9,514 nucleotides of DNA from contig JAUVQD010000030.1 of NCBI GenBank assembly GCA_030598355.1, positions 1-9,514 of the forward strand, in the 5' to 3' direction. Below, piece by piece: positions 1-7,800 of the stretch. Under the pieces are notes generated by a model that worked only from the letters and a program-made list of their open reading frames with translations, had not been told where the DNA came from and ran no database searches. The stretch is from Actinomycetes bacterium (GTDB lineage Bacteria; Actinomycetota; Aquicultoria; CAJVYJ01; JAUVQD01). The first letter of the stretch is position 1, and every line of letters begins with the position of its first letter. The translations under genes were made by a program, and so were the position numbers.

Positions 1-1004
1 ATGGAACCGGACATTTTACACCAGCCCGCGCCGAAGGACGTCGCGACGGTACTCGTGCGTAGCTCATCAAACATACCCCCCACCGATGCCTGGAGAGATC
101 CTGTGGTTGCTGGGGCTGGGCTCACGGGTGTTGCGGCGTGAAGAATGCTCGCAACAAGCGAGCCGTCCAGATATACCTTGGACCTTAAGCCGCCGGCTTC
201 ATTTTTAAAAGAAAACGCATAGTGATGCCACACCCTGTGAGCCAGGGGGTCGAATCCGTGGGAAGCATTGTAGAGTGGCATCGCATAAGTAACGGCGGCG
301 CCGGGTTGATAGAGATAGCCAGCAAAACCTCCGCCGAATTTATAGATCCACAACGATCCATGCCCGGGCAAATCGCCTACAGGATTGCCTAAGTGAAACA
401 TCGTTTGGAAAACATTATTTCCATCATTGTCGCCCATCTTTGCCCAACACTCGAACGTCAAACCCTGATCGAAGTCAAACTTAAGATTTGATTCACGACC
501 TTTTGCTGTGTTATAAACGTTGGTGCCATCAAAGTGTTCTGCCAGCGGCTTTCCATCCAATGCAGTTGAGCCGGTGCCGGGGCCGCCGTAGAGATGAATG
601 TATTCTTTTACATCCGGGTTGTTCGCAGCAATCCAAGTATTGTCTGGCGCGGCATTAAAATTAACATACCCAGTTGATTTGGGATACCTTGTATCAAGAA
701 TCCATCGATCTAGATAAGATGAGCTGTTTTCAAAGGCAACTCTTTCGGCCAGGGATCCATCATATGGATAAGTCTTGTATATGCGCTGGACTGATTGTTC
801 GTAATAATCCTTTGCGGTGCCGAACCTAGCAAAGTTCTCAGGCTTATCAAAATCGACCGGAGGGATGAATCGCTCTTTATCAATAACGTAATTGTCAATG
901 TAATCGCGGGACTCTACGCTTTCACCAAGCTCATTGAGATCCTTGGCCGACAGGAATTTGTTAGACTTTTGAGAGAAAAGTTTCTTTAAATTGTTATCGC
1001 CCAT
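1..1004 (-). CDS. LamG / concanavalin A-like lectin-domain virion protein, 3'-truncated by the window edge
   Basis: This gene begins with the ATG at 1004..1002 and stays open to base 1, giving 334 visible residues; its C-terminus lies outside. Residues ~15-50 (LSAKDLNELGESVESRDY, then FIPPVDF) are charged and look like an attachment or N-terminal adaptor segment. Residues ~50-110 are helical with many Tyr. From ~135 the pattern fits a LamG/ConA-like beta sandwich: FDGTNVY (158-164), GLTFECWAKM (181-190), the MFHLG strand (202-206), WHHYAFSF (259-266) and KVYLDGSLVAS (276-286). The visible end, GWCKMSGS, is where such domains usually continue with a DEFR-like strand. The fold is known to bind glycans, and host-receptor or surface-polysaccharide binding as a baseplate-attached protein is inferred. 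The start overlaps the stop of the upstream gene (TAATG), with only weak GAG purine tracts as ribosome site. It has just two visible Cys (186, 329). An enzymatic role is not supported. Confidence 0.82.
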   Translation of the reverse strand, partial: MGDNNLKKLFSQKSNKFLSAKDLNELGESVESRDYIDNYVIDKERFIPPVDFDKPENFARFGTAKDYYEQSVQRIYKTYPYDGSLAERVAFENSSSYLDRWILDTRYPKSTGYVNFNAAPDNTWIAANNPDVKEYIHLYGGPGTGSTALDGKPLAEHFDGTNVYNTAKGRESNLKFDFDQGLTFECWAKMGDNDGNNVFQTMFHLGNPVGDLPGHGSLWIYKFGGGFAGYLYQPGAAVTYAMPLYNASHGFDPLAHRVWHHYAFSFKNEAGGLRSKVYLDGSLVASILHAATPVSPAPATTGSLQASVGGMFDELRTSTVATSFGAGWCKMSGS

Positions 1005-1006
1005 TA
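1002..1006 (-). promoter_or_regulatory. TAATG stop/start overlap, DNRLRE-type gene to LamG gene
   Basis: On the minus strand the TAA stop of the 504-aa gene (1006..1004) shares one base with the ATG of the LamG gene (1004..1002). No good Shine-Dalgarno precedes it; only AGAG and GAG lie within about 12 bases. Translation probably depends on ribosomes terminating on the upstream gene. The overlap is seen directly; coupling is inferred. Confidence 0.7.
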
Positions 1007-2518
1007 CTCGACTCTAAACTTGAATATTTCTGGTTGTTCGACATAACCTTCGTTGTAGTAGCGCATAAACTGCAGTCCATAAGCATAGCCTTGTTCGAGC
1101 ATTCTCATGTCTAAATCAAAATAGCTCCCCTCAGAATCATAAGACAGGCGAGTATATGATGTAGCTGTGCCGAGTGCTTCGGGAGCAGCGGATCCCGTGG
1201 CATATGGAATAATCTCCAAGCCATCAACAATCCTGAATATTCTCCAGTACATGTCTGGGACGGTCAGCCCATTGGCCGCTTGAGAAGCGACGGTATATAT
1301 CGTCGGTGACCAATCCCAGTTGCGAGTGAATACTCGTAGTCTGGCGTTATTCTCGCTCTTGTTGTATACTTCCTTCAAGTTTGTAACAGATACAACATAC
1401 TCTGGGCTTGGGTTAAACTGTGCGGAGGCGAAGGTTTTCGTGGCAACAGAGCCGGTGCTGAACTCTACTCCGGCATTGTTGTGCCACACATCAAAGACTT
1501 TTGTTAAATCAGTTGCTCCGGTGAAAGCAAAAGAGGCAGAATATATGCCAGTAGAAACATACCCACCGACAGCACTGGTATCACCTGCTCCTGCGACGTC
1601 TCCGCCGGCGCTCAGCTTAAGCTTTGAGCCTGCAGGCGCAGTGTTGGTTGCTGAACCAGAATAAATGCTAAGATATATTGCTCCAGTGCCTATCGACGGA
1701 ATATCCCTTAACCTTCCGTTGATAACGTTGTATAAATATAGCGTGTTTAAGTTATCCTCAGCAGGAGCAACAGAACTGCTGAAATGGAAGTTGCCACGAT
1801 CATCTTTTGTCGACGAGTCCCAGCGGGCCTCAATCAAGGGGCGCTTAAAGAAAAATTGTGAAGTTCGTGAGAAGAACTTTTTTGTGTAATAGGAGACAAC
1901 AGCGTCTTCGGCATTGCTACGCAGCTTAACCAAAACCCCGTTATTGCTCTTGGAGCCGAGTACGTTGCCGGCGGAATTTACCCACTGTTCAACAAGCGGA
2001 GTGATATTCAACTCCATATCTTCTATACCGGACACAAAAGAAGCAGTAAAGGAGGAGGACGCGTCGACGTAATAATCTCCGCCTTGCGACGACCAAGCGG
2101 TATCTCCGGCGCGCATCACCCAGTTAGAGCCGGTCTGGTCGTACGTTAAATCAGTGTAGTCCTCCATATCGAGGCCTGTCCCCTCTTCCCAGGAGTCTTT
2201 GATAGCAGAAACAACAAGGTCGAAGTCTCTTGGAACTGTCTGAGAGTGCTTGGCATTGTAAAGGCGTAAGAAAAAGTTAACACTCCCTGAAGCGGGAATG
2301 CTGCCATCGGCTCTGTCAGAAGAAATTTGTGATACCGGGAAGTCGACTATAATCCTCTGGTCTTCGGCCGAGGAAGAACTAGCCTGTCCATAGATATGAA
2401 AGACCTCTATAACATCAGAGGCGCCCATGTTGGACCCGGTTGCACGGGTTCTCAAATTAGATTTGAACGCATTAGTAATCGAGTTATCAGCGTTTGCTAC
2501 GTATCTTTTTATACTCAT
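1004..2518 (-). CDS. Virion structural protein with a DNRLRE-type beta domain, putative baseplate/fibre component
   Basis: This 504-aa protein probably sits on the phage baseplate or tail fibre. Residues ~1-232 resemble the DNRLRE-type beta-sandwich family: TNAF...TRATGSNMGASD near the N-terminus, a strand RIIVDFPV (55-62), SWEEGTGLDMEDY (109-121), NWVM (132-135), TAW plus GGDYY (140-150), NITPLVEQWV (171-180) and NNGVLVKL (192-199). The middle (~260-370) is rich in Gly, Ser and Ala, as in beta-structured fibre segments. The C-terminal part (~372-504) has RVFTRNWDWSPTIYTV (395-410), a YWRIFRI strand and SYDSEGSYFDLDMRML (459-474), ending in FKFRVE; it looks like a separate compact domain. There is no Cys. 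The start at 2518 is preferred over an in-frame ATG at 2566, because it gives a TAATG overlap with the gp6-like gene and a natural N-terminus (MSIKRYV). Placement follows from its position between the wedge gene and a lectin-like gene; exact role is unknown. Confidence 0.82.
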   Translation of the reverse strand: MSIKRYVANADNSITNAFKSNLRTRATGSNMGASDVIEVFHIYGQASSSSAEDQRIIVDFPVSQISSDRADGSIPASGSVNFFLRLYNAKHSQTVPRDFDLVVSAIKDSWEEGTGLDMEDYTDLTYDQTGSNWVMRAGDTAWSSQGGDYYVDASSSFTASFVSGIEDMELNITPLVEQWVNSAGNVLGSKSNNGVLVKLRSNAEDAVVSYYTKKFFSRTSQFFFKRPLIEARWDSSTKDDRGNFHFSSSVAPAEDNLNTLYLYNVINGRLRDIPSIGTGAIYLSIYSGSATNTAPAGSKLKLSAGGDVAGAGDTSAVGGYVSTGIYSASFAFTGATDLTKVFDVWHNNAGVEFSTGSVATKTFASAQFNPSPEYVVSVTNLKEVYNKSENNARLRVFTRNWDWSPTIYTVASQAANGLTVPDMYWRIFRIVDGLEIIPYATGSAAPEALGTATSYTRLSYDSEGSYFDLDMRMLEQGYAYGLQFMRYYNEGYVEQPEIFKFRVE

Positions 2519-2535
2519 TACTGTACAGACCCCTT
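2516..2535 (-). promoter_or_regulatory. Ribosome site and TAATG overlap deciding the start of the DNRLRE-type gene
   Basis: The TAA stop of the gp6-like gene (2520..2518) overlaps the ATG at 2518..2516. An AAGGGG purine tract at 2535..2530 lies 11 bases upstream of the ATG, a partial Shine-Dalgarno at a rather long distance. This supports initiation at 2518 rather than at the upstream in-frame ATG at 2566, which would need a 49-base overlap. Confidence 0.65.
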
Positions 2536-4314
2536 GATGTCGACGGCAGGGAACTTTATCTCCCATATGAAATCTTCTGGAATCTCAAGGAGGCGGCCAT
2601 CGGCTGATATATTTGCCGGAATATCGTAAAAAACATCCGAATATAGTCCGCCAGTTTTAAGAGTTAATTCGACATCTACAACATCAACAACGCCGCGGAC
2701 TTTATTTATCAAGTTATATACAGCACTTATATCGAATGATTCGCCCATATTAGGCAATATGTTAAACAAGTCATCCTGTAGGGCTGTGGCGACTGTGCTT
2801 AGAACATCAAACTTGTTCGAAACCTCGTTAACGATTATAATATAGTTAAACCCTATGTTGAGGATCCTTCCATCCAGAATGTCTATTGTGTCATGAATTA
2901 CTTTATTCTTGTTGATCCAAGTTTTGAGGTTTTCTTTGATTAAGGTGTTCGCAGTTGCTAAGTTACCATCAGTACCCTCTGAAAGGACATATAGATTCAA
3001 ATTTCTCTTGAACGAATCGGAATCTGGTATAATGTTCGCTCTCTTGATCATACCAAACTTCTCTGGCATATTATAAATGTAACTAAGATAATCATTCTTT
3101 GTCACAGCGCGGGATTGTGTCGCAAAGAAGTCTTGTGCTCGCTTTTTTATCTCTGTAGATGTGGGGAATGACACATCACCCAAAATGGGTTCAATATTGC
3201 TGACCTCCAAGGAATCTACAACGTTGCCTAGAGTCTCTGTGTTTAGGGCCGACTCCTCGTCAAACAAGAAAACAGGCTCAACCACACTTGTTAAGGCGCC
3301 GGCGCCGACATTGACGTTGGCAACGCCATTTTGCCGATAAGTAACGTACAAGGTTGTGTTTGCTGGAACGACTCCAAACTTGTCTGTTTGATTTAGGCGC
3401 GATGGGTCAAACGTATCATCGGTGACGTGATCTCTGGCGTGCTGTTTCAATACAACGTTGGAAGGGTCTGCTATGAGATCTGCTTTTATCTTGTCCGAGG
3501 AGCCGTACCCAAATTGAATCGCCATCCCTCTGGTCGTGTTTCGTGCGATAAACCTTCTTGGAACTGATGCTGGTTTTAATATACTTCTAACGGTATCAAC
3601 ATTGCCGGCTCGATTTGGGACCTCTCTATAGATCACATCTTGTGACAAGTAGTCGACCTCAAAATACTCATGTCCTTCGAGATCCACGATATTTGCTATT
3701 TCTGCGATATTGGTCCCGGGAATCTCCAGAGTCAAGAACCTCTGGTGCGCACCGACGTCGAATGAAGTTTGAACTAATTGTCCGGACATCACTGGGGCGT
3801 CGGCTTTTATCGCGTAGAAGGTTGGCAGTCCAGTCGTCGGATCAACACGGGCGACGACCGTCTCGTGCGTGGAAGAGGCAAAGTTAACATCTTCCGAAAG
3901 CATAAAGACAGCGCCATTGACGGCAGAAAATGAACTACCCTTTTTCAGTATTGGCAAATACCTAGTGTCGGGGCCGGGACCGGAGGGCGACGTCGGAACA
4001 AGGATATATAAAGAAGCGACACCATAAGATGTAGGGTTCGGTTGGAATTTGTATCCTAGCTGTGCAGCTAGTCTGATGACGTTATCATATTCGATTGCCG
4101 AATTTAAAAACGATTCATTAACCTGATAGTCAAGATAAAACGAGAGAATGTCACCTATGTACGCGACTGTGTCGAGCATCAGTGCGCCGAAGCCGGCTTC
4201 ATTAAAGTCTCGGAAACTATCGGCGTAATAACGCTGCGCGTAATCGACTAAGTCCTGCTTAATTGAGGCAAAATCTCTACTTGTGTATTTGATTGGTACG
4301 TTTCTTTTTGCCAT
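2518..4314 (-). CDS. gp6-like: T4 gp6-like baseplate wedge protein (baseplate J-like)
   Basis: The product, 598 aa, is a baseplate wedge subunit. In T4, gp6 dimers form the inner ring joining neighbouring wedges, and the protein is somewhat longer (about 660 aa). The N-terminus is highly characteristic: PIKYTSRDFASIKQDLVDY (7-25), then FNEAGFGALMLDTVAYIGD (37-55) and LSFYLDYQVNESFL (57-70), followed by AAQLGY (83-88), as in gp6 proteins of marine T4-like phages. The central part (~200-400) carries the baseplate J-like region with QFGYG (267-271). SRAVTKNDYLSYIY (401-414) begins the conserved C-terminal half, which includes LNLYVL (439-444), NIGFNYIIIV (486-495) and the terminal EIKFPAVDIKG (585-595). 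There is no Cys. It follows the gp25-like gene after the only sizeable gap (79 nt) and lacks an obvious Shine-Dalgarno, so its translation may be controlled differently from its neighbours. The next gene starts inside its stop codon. Family assignment is confident; assembly partners are taken from T4. Confidence 0.92.
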   Translation of the reverse strand: MAKRNVPIKYTSRDFASIKQDLVDYAQRYYADSFRDFNEAGFGALMLDTVAYIGDILSFYLDYQVNESFLNSAIEYDNVIRLAAQLGYKFQPNPTSYGVASLYILVPTSPSGPGPDTRYLPILKKGSSFSAVNGAVFMLSEDVNFASSTHETVVARVDPTTGLPTFYAIKADAPVMSGQLVQTSFDVGAHQRFLTLEIPGTNIAEIANIVDLEGHEYFEVDYLSQDVIYREVPNRAGNVDTVRSILKPASVPRRFIARNTTRGMAIQFGYGSSDKIKADLIADPSNVVLKQHARDHVTDDTFDPSRLNQTDKFGVVPANTTLYVTYRQNGVANVNVGAGALTSVVEPVFLFDEESALNTETLGNVVDSLEVSNIEPILGDVSFPTSTEIKKRAQDFFATQSRAVTKNDYLSYIYNMPEKFGMIKRANIIPDSDSFKRNLNLYVLSEGTDGNLATANTLIKENLKTWINKNKVIHDTIDILDGRILNIGFNYIIIVNEVSNKFDVLSTVATALQDDLFNILPNMGESFDISAVYNLINKVRGVVDVVDVELTLKTGGLYSDVFYDIPANISADGRLLEIPEDFIWEIKFPAVDIKGSVQ

Positions 4315-4393
4315 ATCAAAAAATGTTGTTTATTTTAATTAATTAGTCCTAATCCAATAATAACTTCAGTATTAAAAACTAGTCCAGTATTCG
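4315..4393 (-). promoter_or_regulatory. A+T-rich intergenic gap before the gp6-like gene, candidate promoter or operator
   Basis: This 79-nt gap, about 23% G+C by my count, is the only real intergenic space in the window. On the minus strand it contains TTAATTAATT-type palindromic sequence around 4335-4346, a TAAAAT hexamer near 4332-4337 that could serve as a -10 element, and a CAGTATT direct repeat on the plus strand. I find no convincing -35 box, no T4 late TATAAATA box in this orientation, no stem-loop with U-tract, and no Shine-Dalgarno before the ATG at 4314. A phage-specific internal promoter is possible; a spacer left by loss of a small gene is an alternative. Confidence 0.35.
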
Positions 4394-4801
4394 TCACAAA
4401 GTGCCGCCGACGCGGATAGCATCGATATCCAAAACCTCTTCAACCCCGAGAGGTATAATGGTGTAACTGACCCTTACAGTGACGGTTGAGTTGTCAATGT
4501 CCTCATCGGAAGTTGTAAATCTAATTCCCGTCACGTTCATGAATGGCATGTAGCGAGCAACTTGTTGGCTTATTTTGGCGCCTATCTTATCATAAGTCGC
4601 CTGGTTGTTGCTTTCAAATAGGAAGTTTCTTAGCCCGACACCAAAATGAGGATCCATGATCCGCTCACCTGGAGATGTTAAAAGTAGATTTTTAAAGTTT
4701 TGCTTGACTAGCCCGTTATAGGTCTCGATCATTCGATACTGGCTTTTTCCACTAGTTCGAAGCGGCACACTGGGCGTTAAGCCGGCGACTGATATAGCCA
4801 T
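4394..4801 (-). CDS. gp25-like: T4 gp25-like baseplate wedge / sheath initiator protein
   Basis: This 135-aa protein matches the gp25 family in length (T4 gp25 is about 132 aa) and in its signature. After a disordered N-terminus (1-20) comes an RMIETYNGLVKQNFKNLLLT helix (23-42), then SPGERIMDPHFGVGLRNFLF (43-62). The latter is the conserved GER...P.FG.GL..FLFE core of gp25-like proteins. The C-terminal half has VARYMPFMNVTGI (81-93) and alternating strands, including TVTVRVSYTI (106-115). In T4, gp25 sits in the inner wedge and begins sheath polymerisation, contributing the handshake-like core shared with sheath subunits. Lysozyme activity was once proposed for T4 gp25; I see nothing here that shows catalysis. 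The ATG at 4801 shares a base with the upstream TAA and has a strong Shine-Dalgarno. It ends in TGA, 79 nt before the gp6-like gene; gp25-gp6 adjacency is common in T4-like phages. Confidence 0.92.
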   Translation of the reverse strand: MAISVAGLTPSVPLRTSGKSQYRMIETYNGLVKQNFKNLLLTSPGERIMDPHFGVGLRNFLFESNNQATYDKIGAKISQQVARYMPFMNVTGIRFTTSDEDIDNSTVTVRVSYTIIPLGVEEVLDIDAIRVGGTL

Positions 4802-4815
4802 TATTCTTCCTCCCC
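4799..4815 (-). promoter_or_regulatory. Strong Shine-Dalgarno and TAATG overlap before the gp25-like gene
   Basis: Minus-strand sequence GGGGAGGAAGAATAATG places a GGAGG core at 4813..4809, seven bases before the ATG at 4801..4799, which shares one base with the TAA stop at 4803..4801. The same bases encode the GEEE tail of the giant upstream protein. Site and spacing are seen directly and fix the gp25-like start. Confidence 0.8.
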
Positions 4816-7800
4816 TTGTTGTTCGTCACAACGTGGCTGTTCATCTGCTGAGCGTCCCTGTGCGGCGGAAGACCTCTCGCTGTATGGACGGTCTTCGCCG
4901 GGTAGTTGGCCCAAGGCGTACGCCGCGATGCCTAGGCGAGTGACGGGTGGGCCAACGGCGCCGGGGAACATATTTGAGGGGGCCATGGCAAATACCGTCT
5001 CAGGCTCAATCGCATTCGGGTTGCGGCCGGGAAGGACCCCTAGGCGATCCAACCTCGATGCCAACGCATAGGATGGATCTTGATATTCAGCCAACCCTTT
5101 TATCAAGTAAGGCACAGTCTTTGCGGCAGCATTACCTGATTGTCCCGAAGTCGATGTGTTGTTCGATTGTGTGTTTAGCATACCAGTTGCTCCGCCGGCC
5201 GCTGCGATGGTTGGATCCTCACTTCGATAAAATTGCGAAGCCGGGACTTGGGGTTGCATGGCATTCAGGGCCCCTAGTAGAGACATTTTTGTATTATAAA
5301 AAGCGTAATTCACAGGGTCATGCGTCTCATCTGCCACGTCCATACAATATATAGCAAGGAAAGAGAGTATATCGGAGGCATTTAAAGCAAAATTGAAAAG
5401 AATCTTAAAATCATCATTTCGAATAACTCTGGACCTTAGAGCTTCAAAGGAAGGACGCGGGGAGCCGAAAATCTGTCCGTCGAAAAGGCCGTCGAGGGCG
5501 AGGGCGAGATCGTCGCGGCCGAAGCCGGGGGGACGGTGCGGCGGCGGCTCTTGGTCTTCCCTATAAGCGTCACCATTATAGTGCCATCCATGCTGCACGA
5601 TGCCGGGGCCTTCGATGAGACCGTTGCCGCGGCGATCGACTGCGGTGGGGCTATAAGTAACGCCTTCGGCACCATAGAAATTAGCGATGGTTAAAGCGTC
5701 ATCACCATTAAGCGGTAACTCTTCTAGCTCCTCAATTATAGGAATGGTGAACACCTTTTTCTGAGAATTCTCGCGACCTCTTTCCTCTACTAAGTGCATC
5801 TCAAAAGCTTTGTTGATGCTGCAATGTTCGCCCCAATTAGCCACAAGACTCTTGGCACCTTCTTCTCCAAAAACCTCTTTCAACTTAAGTTGGAAATCCT
5901 CACTCCCAACCTCGGTCACAACATATGTGAGGCGGACACCATATTTCAAACTTTTGAATATTTCATCTAGCGTAGCATTTCCCCAAAACAAGGTATTGGA
6001 AACGACGCTTTCTGCCTGCTTTTTAAAAAACTCTTTTTCAGTTTCGACAACGGGCGCGGGTACGGCGCCGGATGGCCATTGAAATGGAGAAGACTCAAGA
6101 TCTTGAATTGTATGAGGTAGTTGAGGAGATTCCAAGAATGTATCTAGCACCACTCTCTTAAAGAAGGAGCGGAAGGCTTCCTTGTTCTCAACTTGTTCGC
6201 TTGAAATATTTTCATCTACCAACCGATTTCTCAATTTAGCAATCAAAGATGATATCGCCACAGTGTTTTGGTTATCATCCCCAAAGATGGCTCGCAGATT
6301 TTGTGGCTCAAATTTAATAAACTTTTCAAAAACAAAGTATCCATCGCCCAATCTTGAAAAATCACCGTTTAAAGAAAAGGATGGGGGGAAGAGGAGATCT
6401 CGGGGCTGATACTCAAAATATTGGTCCGTACTCCAAGGAGGCATGCTATACCCAGCAGAATCAGGGCCGTCGGTCGTTTGTAGTCTCCACGGGTACGCAT
6501 CCGCACGGAAGAAGAAGTCGAAGAAGGGGAAATCATTGGAGCCGCGGCCGTGGAATATCTCTTGTCGCATTTGTGGCACCAGATCGATCACAGGCTCCCC
6601 ATCTATCAACACAGGATCGCCATTCTCATCAAGTCTTGGCACCTCATTAACTCCAACTTGAATTGATATATCCCCTGCCACCTCAGGGACAGATGTCATT
6701 GGAAATGCCTCAGCTATCTTGTCTAGGATGTTTGTTGTAACATCTCCAAATTCGTTTTCGATAATCTTTCCAACCGACTTAAACGCAATAACTGTCTCGT
6801 CTCTAATCAGTTCGTCAAGATCTGTAACACCAATATCCTGCAACTGTTGTGCAACGTTTTCGATTGGAACATCTGACGTTCCCAAGTCCATAAAGGCAGC
6901 GCGATTGTCGTTCGCAAACTCGGTTATTTTTGTTTGAACTTTTTTAATCATATGCTGGGTCGATAACCCTTGATTGAAAATGGATTGTCGGGCATTTCTC
7001 AGGTCTCCAAAATCCGACATACCAAATATCGCTTTTAGAGCCTCTTCAACAACATAAATCCGAACAAGACTTCTCAGGATGGGACCTATACTAGCCTGTT
7101 GAAGTGGTCCTCCGGAGGGCCTATTTTCCGGAGGCTCCAGCAGTTGATCCTGTAAGCGTCCGAAGGCATCCATTATTTCTTTCTTTTCGAAATTGGTTCG
7201 CAACAAATCGTCGCACCGAAGACTACCAGGAACGCCGTGGTTCAGACGAATATCTAAAAGCCCCTTGTTGTCACCTGTCCCTCTTGCCTGAAATAAAGAG
7301 GATTCAGAAAAGGATAATGCCACATCCTGCACTATGTTGTCCAGCACCTGTATGTAATGTTTTTCCATAAAGGAGCCAAAAAGGGCTCCGGCGTTGCCGA
7401 TCTCGTTAGAAAGCCTACCCATTCCGTCGGGAATATTCATGCTCTTTACGATAGGTTCAGTAAGATAGTTTGCAAACATGTGCTGCTGCGATGTTAGTTC
7501 GCTCAGCGCCCCGGGTGCAAGGTCAAATAAGAAATTGTGATTTTGTGGATTTTTCACATACTCAATTTGTTCCGAAGTTAATCCAACAAATTCATCAGAT
7601 ATCAATTCTCGGCCATCAGGCGGGTGGCCTTGCCAAAAAGAATATCTTGATATAAAGTAATCATCAACAGAGACGATGCGTGGGCCGCGGCGGACGTTTA
7701 ATGGTAGCAGTGCATACCCCATTGCTTGCTGTTCCCACTCCAGACGAACATCCTCCAGACCAACATCAAGGGTGCCGTCGGCGGGCCTCCTTCTTATTGG

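Noticed and set aside
710..898. A 62-codon minus-strand open frame
   Set aside because: It is out of frame within the LamG gene, whose own frame is continuous from 1004 to the edge and gives clear domain motifs.
1731..1738. A T4-late-promoter-like TATAAATA box on the plus strand
   Set aside because: It points against all genes in the window and lies within coding sequence for LYLYNV of the 504-aa protein; no plus-strand gene follows.
2519..2566. A 16-residue N-terminal extension of the DNRLRE-type protein (start at 2566)
   Set aside because: The extension would overlap the gp6-like gene by 49 bases, its sequence is unlike a protein N-terminus (MGDKVPCRRHQG), and the TAATG start at 2518 fits the operon pattern.
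4335..4360. Transcription terminator in the gp25-gp6 gap
   Set aside because: The ATTAG-GA-CTAAT inverted repeat has a two-base loop and no G+C-rich stem or U-tract, so it cannot form a typical intrinsic terminator.
4394..4801. Lysozyme activity for the gp25-like protein
   Set aside because: Some databases label the family lysozyme-like, but the visible motifs are those of the structural gp25 core, and nothing shows a catalytic site.
5436..5675. A 79-codon minus-strand open frame in another phase inside the giant gene
   Set aside because: It falls on the G+C-rich patch where stops are rare, and its Ser/Ala/Pro-rich translation looks like a frame-shifted shadow.
6595..6630. EF-hand-like spacing D-x-N-x-D...E in the giant protein (residues 961-972, DENGDPVLIDGE)
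   Set aside because: Position 6 is Pro instead of Gly and no flanking helices are evident; it reads better as a beta-hairpin turn.
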